Source of the DNA: Rhodobacterales bacterium 56_14_T64
GTDB lineage: Bacteria; Pseudomonadota; Alphaproteobacteria; Rhodobacterales; Rhodobacteraceae
Length of the DNA: 64,000 nt
NCBI GenBank assembly: GCA_002162795.1
Contig: MAAY01000066.1
Location: 1 to 64,000 of the forward strand
Direction of reading: 5' to 3'
Part shown: one piece after another, positions 53,278 through 62,283 of the stretch
Layout of the letters: every line of letters starts with the position of its first letter
Position numbering within the stretch: the first letter of the stretch is position 1
Translations under genes and position numbers: made by a program
Notes under the pieces: model-generated
The model's input: the letters and a program-made list of their open reading frames with translations, nothing else
What the model was told of the DNA's origin: nothing
Databases searched by the model: none

Positions 53278-54252
53278 TTAGACAAAACGCATTAGCGCCT
53301 GATTGAACATCTCAGGGTCAACATTGCCACCAGTTGCAACCACGATGGCTGTTTCACTGTGCAATTCAGAGCCGTGAAACAATGCTGCCGCCAGCGAGAC
53401 CGCGCCGCCGGGTTCCAGCACAATTTTCAACCGCAGAAAGGCCAGGGCCATCGCATGCAGGGCTTCGTCCTCGGTGACCACTAGGCCAGCTCCACAAAGC
53501 CGTTGAAGGATCGGAAAGGTAATTTTCCCCGGAGATTCCGTGAGGATTGCGTCGCAGATTGATCCCGATGTTTGGCTGTTGCGTTCGATTTGTCCTGATT
53601 TCAGCGAGCGGGTGACGTCATCAAAGCCTTTTGGTTCGCAGGGGCGGACCTGCATCTGTGGCGCGCGCGCCTCCAGTGCCAGCGCGATACCGGAGGTCAA
53701 ACCACCACCACCACAATTGACTAAAACTTCGCCTCCCTTGACGCCAAACTCAGCAGCCTGCGCGGCAATTTCCAGCCCTACAGTGCCCTGTCCGGCGATC
53801 ACCTGCGGCTCGTCAAAGGGTTTGATCAGCGTCAGGTCGCGTTCACCTGCAAGTCGCTGGCCAATGGCATCGCGATCCTCGGTGGCGCGATCATACAATA
53901 CCACTTCGGCCCCCAAAGCGCGCGTGTTGTCGATTTTCAGCTGCGGCGCATCCGATGGCATCACAATCACCGAAGGCGCGCCGTGCAGCGTGGCGGCATG
54001 GGCCACACCCTGGGCATGGTTGCCGCTGGAATAGGCGATCACACCTTTTGCACGGGCGGTTTCATCCAGCGCCGACAGCGCTGACCAGCCGCCACGGAAC
54101 TTGAAGGATCCAGTGTGCTGCAGACATTCCGGTTTCACCAATATACGACGACCGGCGAAATCATCCAGAAACGGAGAGGTTAGGAGTGGTGTAACCCGCG
54201 TATGTCCGTGCAGTCGTTTGGCAGCCGCTTCAATCATGGCAAGTGAAGTCAT
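53278..54252 (-). CDS. PLP-dependent threonine/serine dehydratase-like enzyme
   Basis: 324 residues of fold-type II. The PLP lysine is in GSFKFRGGWSAL, the phosphate-binding glycine loop is VNCGGGGLTSG, and SSGNHAQGVAHAA is the substrate loop. No C-terminal ACT domain is present, so it resembles catabolic threonine dehydratase, serine racemase or hydroxyaspartate dehydratase. The 136-base gap to pcaD marks a separate transcription unit. Exact substrate open. Confidence 0.84.
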   Translation of the reverse strand: MTSLAMIEAAAKRLHGHTRVTPLLTSPFLDDFAGRRILVKPECLQHTGSFKFRGGWSALSALDETARAKGVIAYSSGNHAQGVAHAATLHGAPSVIVMPSDAPQLKIDNTRALGAEVVLYDRATEDRDAIGQRLAGERDLTLIKPFDEPQVIAGQGTVGLEIAAQAAEFGVKGGEVLVNCGGGGLTSGIALALEARAPQMQVRPCEPKGFDDVTRSLKSGQIERNSQTSGSICDAILTESPGKITFPILQRLCGAGLVVTEDEALHAMALAFLRLKIVLEPGGAVSLAAALFHGSELHSETAIVVATGGNVDPEMFNQALMRFV

Positions 54253-54290
54253 GTGATCGTCTCTCTTGTCTCTAAGGCTTGTTTTGACGT

Positions 54291-54974
54291 TCAGCCTGCT
54301 GCCAGTTCGGGGATGGTTGTTAGATCGGACAACACGTGTCTGGGAGTCCAGGGCAAGCGGTCAACCGGCTCGCCTGCGCGGTTGGCCCATGCGGTGGTAA
54401 AGCCATAACCCGAGGCGGCGGCAGCGTCCCAGCCGTTGGAGGAGACAAACAGCACCTCGTCCTTGGCGCAGCCAAAGCGGTTGCCAACCAGATCATAGAC
54501 CCGCGCGTCAGGTTTGAAGATGCCGACGCTCTGCACCGACAGCACATCGTCCAGCACATCGCCGATCCCCGCCGATTGCACCGCGCCGTCCAGCATCGCG
54601 GGCGAGCCGTTGGACAGGATCGCGGTGTTCATCCCGGCATCCTTAAGCGCGCGCAGCATCGCCGGGACCTCCGCGTAGGCCTGCAACTGCCAATAGAGAT
54701 CCAGCAACCGTTGGCGCAACCTGTCATCTCCGTCCAGATCGGTGGCTTCTAACGCCCAGTCGAGCCCGTTCTGGGTGACCTCCCAGAAATCGGTATGGGC
54801 GTCAGTGATGGCCCGCAACCAGGTATATTGCAGCTGTTTCAGGCGCCAGTGATTGGCCAACTGGACCCAAGTATCGCGCAGTTGCGGGAATTCCGGTTCG
54901 GTGGCGGCCTGGCGGGCGGCGGCGGCGACATCGAACAAGGTGCCATAGGCATCGAAAATACAGGTTGTGATCGG
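54291..54974 (-). CDS. Haloacid dehalogenase, type II
   Basis: 227 residues from MPITTCIFDAYGTLFDV with GGGAGA before the ATG; the longer frame is unlikely. HAD motifs: nucleophile Asp in FDAYGTLFD, Ser/Asn in ILSNGSPAML, Lys in GIFKPDARVY and acid/Asn in FVSSNGWDAAAA. FDAYGTLFD and SSNGWD are the signatures of L-2-haloacid dehalogenases. It would hydrolyse L-2-haloalkanoates to D-2-hydroxy acids. It starts 38 bases downstream of the dehydratase gene on the minus strand. Confidence 0.87.
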   Translation of the reverse strand, partial: PITTCIFDAYGTLFDVAAAARQAATEPEFPQLRDTWVQLANHWRLKQLQYTWLRAITDAHTDFWEVTQNGLDWALEATDLDGDDRLRQRLLDLYWQLQAYAEVPAMLRALKDAGMNTAILSNGSPAMLDGAVQSAGIGDVLDDVLSVQSVGIFKPDARVYDLVGNRFGCAKDEVLFVSSNGWDAAAASGYGFTTAWANRAGEPVDRLPWTPRHVLSDLTTIPELAAG

Positions 54975-55136
54975 CATAATTGTCTCCCTTGCCGGAACAG
55001 TTGCATAAGCTTGATCAGGGGGGAAGTGGGATATCATGTGCGGCACAAAGACGTGGCGGCTCGTGGATCGGCTTTACATTTTGACGGCAGGGCCTAGGGT
55101 GACGCGGTTTGAAATTCTTGAGAGATTGGACCCAAT

Positions 55137-55565
55137 ATGACCGAGGTCAAAAACGGCGACACCGTGCGTATTCACTATACCGGAACTCTGATAGACGGTA
55201 GTGTGTTTGACAGCTCGGACGGGCGCGACCCGCTGGAATTCAAAGTTGGCAGCGGTCAGGTGATCGAAGGTATGGACACGGAGATGCCGGGCATGACCGT
55301 GGGCGAGAAAAAGACCATCCAGATCCCCTGCACCAAAGCCTATGGCCCGATCAACCCCGGCGCGCGGCAGTCCATCCCTCGCGAGGGGATTCCGGATGAT
55401 ATCCCGCTGGAAATCGGCACTCAATTGCAAATGCAATCTCCCGAGGGCCACGCACTGCCGGTAACTGTTGTTGAGGTTGACGAGGCCACAGTGACGCTGG
55501 ATGCCAACCATCCGCTGGCGGGCAAGGATCTGACGTTTGATCTAGAGCTGGTTTCGATCGCCTGA
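55137..55565 (+). CDS. FKBP-type peptidyl-prolyl isomerase (SlyD-like)
   Basis: 142 residues. Core: VRIHYTGTLIDGSVFDSSDG, then PLEFKVGSGQVIEGMDTEMPGM and MTVGEKKTIQI. An insert-in-flap domain is present (about residues 70-120), as in SlyD, but the metal-binding His/Cys-rich tail of E. coli SlyD is missing. Cytoplasmic folding helper. Transcribed away from the HAD gene and upstream of the nitronate monooxygenase gene. Confidence 0.9.
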   Translation: MTEVKNGDTVRIHYTGTLIDGSVFDSSDGRDPLEFKVGSGQVIEGMDTEMPGMTVGEKKTIQIPCTKAYGPINPGARQSIPREGIPDDIPLEIGTQLQMQSPEGHALPVTVVEVDEATVTLDANHPLAGKDLTFDLELVSIA

Positions 55566-55637
55566 CCTGGCAGGGTTGCACTGCTGAATGATCCGGGCTT
55601 TGTTCGCCGCTAACCAGTGGCATACAAGGCAGGGACG

Positions 55638-56711
55638 ATGGCAATGCAATCTGATTTGATAAAACGGATCGGCCTGCAGTGGCCGATCTTTCAAGCTCCG
55701 ATGGCCGGTGTGGGTTCCCCTGCCATGGCCGCAGCCGTCAGCAACGCAGGCGGATTGGGCGCGCTGGGCATCGGTGCCGCCAGTGTTGATCAGGCCCGTG
55801 AAATGATCCGAGACACGCGCGCCGCAACGGACAACCCGTTTAACGTCAACGTCTTCTGCCACAAGCCGGCCCAGTCAAACGCCAAAGTCGAAACCGACTG
55901 GCTTACCCGGATGGCACCATTATTCGAACAGTTTTCAGCCGCGCCGCCCACCGCGCTGCATGAGATCTATCGCAGCTTTCAGGTTGATCCAGACATGCTG
56001 GAAATGTTGCTTGAGGAACGCCCTGCGGTGGTCAGTTTCCACTTTGGCTTGCCGCCCACCGAGACGATTGCGGCACTACGCGAGGCTGGGATTGTGTTGC
56101 TGGCCAGCGCTACTTCGCTGGCTGAGGCGAAGACCGTGCAGACCGCCGGGTTGGATGGTGTAGTGGCGCAGGGTTGGGAGGCAGGTGGCCATCGCGGCAT
56201 TTTCGACCCTGATGCTTTGGATGGCAAGCTGACAGCGCTGGAGCTGACCCGGATCTTGGTTGAGAGACTGGATATGCCAGTGATCACTGCTGGTGGGGTG
56301 ATGAATGGGGCTGGCATAGCAGAGGCCCTCTCGGCAGGGGCTGCTGCGGCTCAGCTGGGTACCGCTTTCATCGATTGCCCCGAGAGCCTGGCCGATGCTG
56401 CTTATCGCACTGCGCTGCGCTCACCTGCTGCTAACGAGACCACTATGCTGGCAGAAATATCGGGCCGCCCGGCGCGTTGTCTTACAAATGAGTTCACCCG
56501 TTGGGCAGCGCAGCAAGGCGGAGTAGGAACACCTGATTATCCGATTGCCTATGACGCCGGCAAGGCGCTGAACGCTGCGGCTAAATCAGTGGGCGAAACC
56601 GGGTATGGGGCGCAATGGGCCGGACAAGGCGCACCGCGGGCGCGTTGCCTGCCTGCGTCAGAACTGGTTGAGGTTTTGGTGCGTGAGTTGGAGGCAGAAC
56701 TTGCCGTCTAA
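55638..56711 (+). CDS. Nitronate monooxygenase (NMO/2-nitropropane dioxygenase family)
   Basis: 357 residues from ATG 55638, with AGGGA upstream; a GTG at 55617 is a poorer choice. FMN-barrel features: WPIFQAPMAGVGSPAMAAAV, VSFHFGLPP, VAQGWEAGGHRG (His of class I NMO) and ITAGGVMNGAGIAEALSAGA. Oxidises alkyl nitronates such as propionate 3-nitronate, with flavin as cofactor. Ends 50 bases before the convergent fabI end, with a hairpin between them. Confidence 0.88.
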   Translation: MAMQSDLIKRIGLQWPIFQAPMAGVGSPAMAAAVSNAGGLGALGIGAASVDQAREMIRDTRAATDNPFNVNVFCHKPAQSNAKVETDWLTRMAPLFEQFSAAPPTALHEIYRSFQVDPDMLEMLLEERPAVVSFHFGLPPTETIAALREAGIVLLASATSLAEAKTVQTAGLDGVVAQGWEAGGHRGIFDPDALDGKLTALELTRILVERLDMPVITAGGVMNGAGIAEALSAGAAAAQLGTAFIDCPESLADAAYRTALRSPAANETTMLAEISGRPARCLTNEFTRWAAQQGGVGTPDYPIAYDAGKALNAAAKSVGETGYGAQWAGQGAPRARCLPASELVEVLVRELEAELAV

Positions 56712-56726
56712 CCTATCGCAAGGTGC

Positions 56727-56748
56727 TGCCCGGCGCTGCCGCCGGGCA
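56727..56748. terminator. Hairpin between convergent nitronate monooxygenase and fabI genes
   Basis: TGCCCGGCG / CGCCGGGCA, nine perfect GC-rich pairs with loop CTGC. It lacks a clear T-run on either strand but its position between two converging genes fits a shared transcription barrier. Confidence 0.6.
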
Positions 56749-56760
56749 AAACAATAGAGC

Positions 56761-57552
56761 CTACAAATGATCCGGCTGCGGCATTCCGAGAATGTGAAAG
56801 CCGCCATCAACCCGGACCACTTCACCGGTGGTGCAGGCACCCGCATCCGAGGCAAGGTAGACAGCCGTGCCGCCCACTGCATCCAACGTTGCGTTGGAAC
56901 GCAGCGGAGCGTTTTGATCGGTATGCTTGTAGGTTTTGCGCGCACCGCCAATGGCGGCTCCCGCCAGGGTTTTCATCGGGCCGGGCGAGATCGCATTGAC
57001 GCGAATGCCTTCGGGGCCCAGGTCATTGGCCAGATAGCGGGTGGTTGATTCCAGCGCTGCCTTGGCCACACCCATGACGTTATAGTTTGGCACCACCCGG
57101 TTTGATCCCATGAACGTCAGGGTCAACAATGTGCCGCCGTTGTCTTTCATCAGAGGATGGGCACGTCGTGCCACCTCGATGAAGGAATAGGCCGAGATAT
57201 CCATCGAGTTTTTGAAATTGGCCCGGCTGGTGTCAAGGAACCGGCCGGTCAGCTCGGATTTGTCGGAATAGGCGATGGCATGCACCACAAAGTCGATGGT
57301 GGGCCAGCGCGCACCAAGCTGTTCGAAGGCTGCATCTAGCGAGGCATCATCGGTGACGTCGACATCAACCATGAAATCACTGCCAACCGAGGCCGCCAGT
57401 GGTTGCAGGCGTTTGCCAAAGGCCTCGCCCTGATATGTAAAAGCCAGCTCGGCACCGGCCTCGGCCATTGATTTGGCAATGCCCCAGGCGATGGAACGTT
57501 CATTGGCGACACCCATGATCAGGCCGCGTTTGCCCTGCAGTACTCCAGACAT
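56761..57552 (-). CDS. fabI: Enoyl-[acyl-carrier-protein] reductase (FabI)
   Basis: 263 residues. The cofactor region GLIMGVANERSIAWGIAKSM, the FVVHAIAYSDK strand and the YxxxxxxK active site (YNVMGVAKAAL) are typical of FabI. SPGPMKTLAGAAI follows. NADH-dependent last reduction step of fatty acid elongation. It starts six bases after the fabB stop and is the last gene of fabA-(insert)-fabB-fabI. Confidence 0.93.
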   Translation of the reverse strand: MSGVLQGKRGLIMGVANERSIAWGIAKSMAEAGAELAFTYQGEAFGKRLQPLAASVGSDFMVDVDVTDDASLDAAFEQLGARWPTIDFVVHAIAYSDKSELTGRFLDTSRANFKNSMDISAYSFIEVARRAHPLMKDNGGTLLTLTFMGSNRVVPNYNVMGVAKAALESTTRYLANDLGPEGIRVNAISPGPMKTLAGAAIGGARKTYKHTDQNAPLRSNATLDAVGGTAVYLASDAGACTTGEVVRVDGGFHILGMPQPDHL

Positions 57553-57558
57553 ACTCAG

Positions 57559-58788
57559 TTACCCTTTGTACTTGCTGAGGATCATCGATCCATTGGTGCC
57601 ACCAAAGCCAAAGCTGTTGGTCATGACGCTGTCCAGACCGGCATCTTTAACATAGGCGGTCGCAATTTCGCCTTCGTTGATCGCCGGGTCCAACTCGTCC
57701 ACGTTGATCGACGGAGTGATGAAATCATTGTCCAACATCAGCAGGCAAAAGATCGTCTCCAGCGCGCCGGCTGCGCCCTGTGCGTGCCCCGTCATCGACT
57801 TGGTGGACGAGATCGGCGGGGTGCTGCCAGTGCCAAAGACCCGGCGTACGGCTTCAACTTCACCAACATCGCCAACCGGAGTCGAGGTGCCGTGGGCGTT
57901 GATATAGCTAACCTTGCGGCCTTCGGGCAGGGTTTCCAGCGCCAGACGCATGGCGCGCTCGCCGCCTTCGCCGGATGGGGCAACCATGTCGTGACCATCG
58001 GATGTTGCGGCAAAACCGGTGACTTCGGCATAGATCTTGGCACCGCGCGCCAGCGCGTGGTCCAGATCTTCCAGCACCACGATGCCGCCACCGCCCGAGA
58101 TGACAAAGCCATCGCGGTTGGCGTCAAAGGCACGGCTGGCAGATGCCGGGTCGTCATTGCGTTTCGACGACATCGCGCCCATGGCGTCGAACAAGCAGGA
58201 CAGGGTCCAGTCCAGTTCCTCGCCACCACCGGCAAACATCACATCCTGCTTGCCCATCATGATCTGCTCAGCCGCATTGCCGATGCAGTGCAGCGAGGTC
58301 GAACAGGCCGAGGTGATCGAGTAATTGATGCCCTTGATCTTGAACGCTGTCGACAGGTTGGCCGAGATGGTCGAGCTCATGCATTTTGGCACTGCAAAAG
58401 GGCCAATCCGCTTGGTCGCGCCGGTTTTGGCAACCACCTGATGCGCAGTCAGCATGGCGCTGGTCGATGGACCACCGGAACCGGCAACCAGACCAGTGCG
58501 GGTGTTGACCACTTGGTCCTCAGACAGACCAGCGTCGGCAATCGCCTGGCTCATCGCGATGTGAGCGTATGCCGCGCCATCGCCCATGAACCGCAACGTG
58601 CGCTTGTCGACCAGTTCCTTGGTGTCGATCTTCAGGGTACCGGCCACCTGGCTGCGAAAGCCATGTTCGGTCATTGAGGGGCTGGCGACGATGCCAGATT
58701 TACCTGCCTTGAGTGAGGCCAAAACCTCGGCGGCATTATTCCCGATAGAGGAGACGATTCCCAGTCCGGTGACGACGACACGACGCAT
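57559..58788 (-). CDS. fabB: 3-oxoacyl-[acyl-carrier-protein] synthase I (FabB)
   Basis: 409 residues. Catalytic Cys in SITSACSTSLHCI, His in NAHGTSTPVGD and His in TGHAQGAAGALE. The N-terminus MRRVVVTGLGIVSSIGNN and the FabA partnership identify the FabB type. Elongates cis-unsaturated acyl-ACP made by FabA. GGGAG precedes the ATG. In roseobacters fabB usually follows fabA almost directly; here a 1.3-kb gene is lodged in between. Confidence 0.93.
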   Translation of the reverse strand: MRRVVVTGLGIVSSIGNNAAEVLASLKAGKSGIVASPSMTEHGFRSQVAGTLKIDTKELVDKRTLRFMGDGAAYAHIAMSQAIADAGLSEDQVVNTRTGLVAGSGGPSTSAMLTAHQVVAKTGATKRIGPFAVPKCMSSTISANLSTAFKIKGINYSITSACSTSLHCIGNAAEQIMMGKQDVMFAGGGEELDWTLSCLFDAMGAMSSKRNDDPASASRAFDANRDGFVISGGGGIVVLEDLDHALARGAKIYAEVTGFAATSDGHDMVAPSGEGGERAMRLALETLPEGRKVSYINAHGTSTPVGDVGEVEAVRRVFGTGSTPPISSTKSMTGHAQGAAGALETIFCLLMLDNDFITPSINVDELDPAINEGEIATAYVKDAGLDSVMTNSFGFGGTNGSMILSKYKG

Positions 58789-58880
58789 ACGTGCACTCCC
58801 TTGTTTGCTTATGTCTTACTAGGCATTGCAGAGAGCTGGTGCAAGGTGGGTTGGGGAGTGGAGCGCTCCCCCTAGTTTGT

Positions 58881-60143
58881 TCACTGGCGAACATGTCTTC
58901 TTCTTTGGTCTGTGAGCCACCCCTTGCGCACAAGCTCTATTTCAATTGCTCGTTTCGAAACATCGAAATGCTGTGAAAGCAACGTCAATAGCTGATTGAA
59001 GGGCCCATAGTTGCATGGTTGATCATCCACGAAGATGTACCCATGCCCTCTATCTTGAAGTCCTAATGAATTCCTGAACTCATATGTTGTTTTGGCGAAA
59101 TGTCTCTGTGGCAGAAGTAAGTTGGAAGCAAACCTGTTGGCTTGGCATTCGATCCGTACCTCGTTGAAGGCTTCGCCACGCTCATCATTGTCAAATAGAT
59201 CTCGTTCTAGGACGCTTTCGGAACGGAGGTATTTGTCGTGGCCCAAGTAGAAATGTCCGATTTCGTGACCAATTGTGAAACGCGCCCTCTGCATGTTCTT
59301 GTGAAAGTTGATCGTGACTGTTCGGCTTTCGAAATTGGCAGATCCCAAAATAGTCTCGCCTGAGGAGTCAAAAACTGTTTGATCTGAATGTGACAGATCC
59401 AAAGAAAGGAAAGAGCAGATTTTCTCCAAATCCACCGGGCCGCCTTCATATCCGATCTCACCCAGCAATTTACCTGCAAAATCTTGAAGCCTTTCGTCCA
59501 AAAGGAACGGAACCCTATCGCTCTCTTCGGCGCTAATAGAAGTGTCTTCACCTGCAGAATTAGGGTCAATTTTCTGAAGTAGATGACTTACCGAGCTTAA
59601 GTATTTCCCTTCGAAGTACGCGGAAAATTTGAGCGACTTGGCTTTTTCTTGGTTTTCGAAAAACTGCCGTTCGATAAAACGGCTTTCTGAAAATGAAGTG
59701 TTTCGACGATCAGCCTTAATCTCTAGCCCATGCTCGTCGAACTTCGCCAGCCCGATCCCCGTGTTTCGCGATACTGCTTCAGCACCGCTTTTTAAGCGGG
59801 AGGAATAGACCAGCACGCCCTTAGCTGAATGACCGAATATGCGCTCAAGCTTGTGCGAAAAATCGGTTACAGCAGTTTCCGGAACTGCACTCTTATAATT
59901 CTTGCACTCAAAAACTAGAATGGAGTGTGGTTTCTCACGCCCCTTGCCGGTGACTTCGACTACAATATCGAAATTTACATCGGCTTCCCGCACCTTGCAG
60001 TAATAGTCTTTTCTTTTGTGTATCGTGCAGGTTTGAGCGGCATGAACACCATAGACGAGGTCGCCGCGATCAAGCTGTTCACAAAGAAAGCTGTGAAACG
60101 CGTCCTCTAGTTGATTGCCCTTTTCGACAGAGCTCACACTCAC
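58881..60143 (-). CDS. PD-(D/E)XK nuclease-like domain fused to ImmA/IrrE-type metalloprotease
   Basis: 420 residues. N-terminal domain (about 1-130): Asp59 in NFDIVVEV, then Glu79-Cys-Lys81 in VFECKNYK, the D...ExK core of restriction-endonuclease-like folds. C-terminal domain (about 210-400): HEIGH at 293-297 in FTIGHEIGHFYLGH, third-ligand region ECQANRFASNLLLP near 337, and DLEKICSFLSLDL before it. These define ImmA/IrrE-type zinc peptidases, which cleave repressors or regulators. Base composition is visibly more AT-rich than fabA and fabB on either side. It starts 20 bases after the fabA stop on the same strand and has no partner antitoxin or repressor gene beside it. A defence or stress-response role is inference. 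Confidence 0.82.
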   Translation of the reverse strand: MSVSSVEKGNQLEDAFHSFLCEQLDRGDLVYGVHAAQTCTIHKRKDYYCKVREADVNFDIVVEVTGKGREKPHSILVFECKNYKSAVPETAVTDFSHKLERIFGHSAKGVLVYSSRLKSGAEAVSRNTGIGLAKFDEHGLEIKADRRNTSFSESRFIERQFFENQEKAKSLKFSAYFEGKYLSSVSHLLQKIDPNSAGEDTSISAEESDRVPFLLDERLQDFAGKLLGEIGYEGGPVDLEKICSFLSLDLSHSDQTVFDSSGETILGSANFESRTVTINFHKNMQRARFTIGHEIGHFYLGHDKYLRSESVLERDLFDNDERGEAFNEVRIECQANRFASNLLLPQRHFAKTTYEFRNSLGLQDRGHGYIFVDDQPCNYGPFNQLLTLLSQHFDVSKRAIEIELVRKGWLTDQRRRHVRQ

Positions 60144-60163
60144 TCTAAAATCCCTACATCATG

Positions 60164-60673
60164 TTAGCTCTCGCTAAGCGCGACCTTCATGCCTTTGACC
60201 TGATAGATCACTTCGCCATCTGCCTCGACGATGCCGTCAGCAACACCCATGGTCAGGCGGCGGGTTTGGATCGCCTTGGTGAAGTCGATCTTGTAGGTCA
60301 GCATTTTGCGCTCGGGGCGGACCATGCCGGTCAGTTTGACCTCGCCCACACCCAGCGCATAGCCGCGACCCTGCCAGCCGCGCCAGCCAAGGTTAAAGCC
60401 GGTCAGCTGCCACAATCCGTCCAGACCCAGACAGCCGGGCATGATCGGGTTGCCGGGAAAATGGCATTCAAAAAACCACAGGTCCGGGTTGATATCGAAC
60501 TCGGCCACTATATGGCCTTTGCCGTGCTCGCCACCGTCGGCGCTGACCTCGGTGATGCGATCCATCATCAACATCGGCGGCATTGGCAGCTGCGCATTGC
60601 CGGGGCCGAACAGCTCGCCGCGGGCGCATTTCAGCAAGTCGTCTTTGTCAAAGCTGCTAGGGTAATCGGCCAT
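60164..60673 (-). CDS. fabA: 3-hydroxydecanoyl-[acyl-carrier-protein] dehydratase/isomerase (FabA)
   Basis: 169 residues from [20 protein letters not shown], the family start. The active-site His is in [20 protein letters not shown] and Asp in the following [11 protein letters not shown]. Makes cis-3-decenoyl-ACP, the branch point to unsaturated fatty acids. First gene of the fab operon, divergent from irr across 174 bases that hold a 16-base palindrome. Confidence 0.94.
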   Translation of the reverse strand: MADYPSSFDKDDLLKCARGELFGPGNAQLPMPPMLMMDRITEVSADGGEHGKGHIVAEFDINPDLWFFECHFPGNPIMPGCLGLDGLWQLTGFNLGWRGWQGRGYALGVGEVKLTGMVRPERKMLTYKIDFTKAIQTRRLTMGVADGIVEADGEVIYQVKGMKVALSES

Positions 60674-60794
60674 ACTGGCGCATCTCCTGCCTAAAGGTAT
60701 CATTTGTAATCAAGCCCCATGTAGCATCCCGCCAAAGGGTCCTGCAAGAGTAGGACGCAGGGGCCGGGTGCTGATGCCGGTGTAGTTGCGAATG

Positions 60795-60810
60795 AATTTC
60801 ATTTGAAATT
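60795..60810. promoter_or_regulatory. 16-base palindrome between fabA and irr, candidate Fur-type operator
   Basis: AATTTCATTTGAAATT is a perfect palindrome 37 bases before the irr ATG (60848). Its AT-rich dyad and position suggest an operator for a Fur-superfamily protein, possibly Irr itself. It does not match the well-known ICE consensus by eye, so the link is tentative. Confidence 0.5.
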
Positions 60811-60847
60811 TGCCGGGGCTTTCCGCTATATGTGACACAGCAACACG

Positions 60848-61279
60848 ATGCAGGATCTGCTGATGACGCCAAACAGCGTGAAAATCGCAACCAAATGGCT
60901 GGAAACAGCCGATTTGCGGCCAACCCGGCAACGGGTGGCGCTGGCCGAGCTGTTGGTTGGTGATGGCAAACATCGCCACGTCACTGCCGAAAGCCTGTTT
61001 GATTCTGCCAAGTCCGAAGGGGCTGTGGTGTCGCTGGCAACGGTCTACAACACCCTACGCGCTTTTTGCGAAGCCGGCGTGTTGCAGGAAATCACTGTTG
61101 ACGGATCCAGAAGCTATTTCGATACCAACACCCACGATCACCCCCATTTCTATTGGGAGGACGAAGGGCGCTTGTCGGATGCTCCGGCAGATCAGTTGGT
61201 GATTCAGCAACTGCCTAAAGCCCCCGAAGGGGTCGAGATTGCCTCGGTTGATGTGGTGATCCGCCTGCGCCGCGCCTGA
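60848..61279 (+). CDS. irr: Iron response regulator Irr (Fur family)
   Basis: 143 residues. DNA-binding half: LRPTRQRVALAELLVGDGKH, TAESLFDSAK and SLATVYNTLRAFCEAGVLQE. Metal/dimer half: THDHPHFYWEDEGRLSDAP. The divergent position next to fabA and the His-rich HDHPHF motif point to Irr and not Fur, Zur or PerR. The N-terminal haem-regulatory Cys-Pro motif of Bradyrhizobium Irr is absent. Represses or activates iron and haem genes under iron limitation. The ATG at 60863 is an alternative start. Confidence 0.88.
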   Translation: MQDLLMTPNSVKIATKWLETADLRPTRQRVALAELLVGDGKHRHVTAESLFDSAKSEGAVVSLATVYNTLRAFCEAGVLQEITVDGSRSYFDTNTHDHPHFYWEDEGRLSDAPADQLVIQQLPKAPEGVEIASVDVVIRLRRA

Positions 61280-61485
61280 TTCGGATCCGCCGCACTGACA
61301 TATCTAGATAGGTTTTGATCTTTCGGCCTGCGTCGCACCGATTGCGGTGTTGGCTGGTGCCGCGCTGCGGCTGATCGAAACGATGGCGATTCTAAGATTG
61401 CTCAGGAATTAGTGTTTGAAACTGGCTTGGGCGTAGGGCAATTTTGCGGCAACAAACCGTCGACCCTAAGATAGAGGAGCCTGCC

Positions 61486-62283
61486 ATGGTTCACCCGCTC
61501 ATCACCCAAGACCACATCGACCAGTATCAGCGTGACGGGGTTGTCCTGATCAAAGGTCTGTTTGCCGATCAGGTGGACCTGCTGCGTGCTGGTGTGGCGG
61601 CCAATATGGCAGATCCCGGCCGCTATGCGTCAAACAACGACAAGCAAGGTGAAAGTGGGCGGTTTTTCGATGATTACTGCAACTGGACCCGAATTGCCGA
61701 GTTCAAGGAAGCTATCGAAGCGTCCCCAGTGGCCGAGGTTGCGGCTGATCTGATGCGCTCCAACTCGGTGCAAATGTTTCATGATCACGTATTGGTCAAA
61801 GAGCCCGGCACCTCAATGGCGACGCCATGGCATCAGGACGGTCCCTATTATTTTGTCGAAGGCACGCAGAACGTTAGTTTCTGGTCACCGTTGGATGAGG
61901 TGAAAGAGGCCACGCTGCGGTGCGTTGCCGGGTCGCACAAATGGCCAAAAGAAGTGCTGCCAACGCGTTGGGTCTCGGACGAGGGTTTTTTTGCCGATGA
62001 GGGGCAGTATATGCCAGTGCCGGACCCGGATACAGAGGCGATGACTGTGTTTGAGTCCGCGATGCAGCCCGGCGACGCGGTGGCGTTTAATTTCAAAACC
62101 CTGCACGGCGCGCGCGGCAATATCAGCGCATCGCGTCGCCGCGCATTTTCGCTGCGTCTGGTCGGGGATGATGCGCGTTATGTTGAGCGTCCCGGTCCCA
62201 CGTCGCCGCCCTATCCGGGCCATAATATGGTGCCGGGCCAGCGTTTGCGTGAGGATTGGTTCCCGGTGTTGTTGCAGCGTTGA
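61486..62283 (+). CDS. Phytanoyl-CoA dioxygenase (PhyH) family protein
   Basis: 265 residues from ATG 61486, with GAGGAG six bases upstream. Iron ligands: HxD in TPWHQDGPYYF and the distal His in TLHGARGN, with the 2-oxoglutarate-binding Arg a few residues on (SRRRAFSLRL). Fe(II)/2-oxoglutarate-dependent oxygenase of unknown substrate; relatives hydroxylate phytanoyl-CoA, ectoine or small metabolites. Single gene, convergent with the next one. Confidence 0.86.
   Translation: MVHPLITQDHIDQYQRDGVVLIKGLFADQVDLLRAGVAANMADPGRYASNNDKQGESGRFFDDYCNWTRIAEFKEAIEASPVAEVAADLMRSNSVQMFHDHVLVKEPGTSMATPWHQDGPYYFVEGTQNVSFWSPLDEVKEATLRCVAGSHKWPKEVLPTRWVSDEGFFADEGQYMPVPDPDTEAMTVFESAMQPGDAVAFNFKTLHGARGNISASRRRAFSLRLVGDDARYVERPGPTSPPYPGHNMVPGQRLREDWFPVLLQR

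Noticed and set aside
55074-55511. Long antisense frame across the FKBP gene
   Set aside because: Shadow of a high-GC coding gene; the plus-strand FKBP is unambiguous.
57784-58677. 297-codon plus-strand frame opposite fabB
   Set aside because: Antisense shadow of fabB; composition is His/Arg/Gly-rich as expected for a mirrored frame.
60795-60810. Assigning the palindrome as a canonical Irr ICE box
   Set aside because: The sequence does not show the TTTAGAA...TTCTAAA pattern, so only a generic Fur-type operator is proposed.
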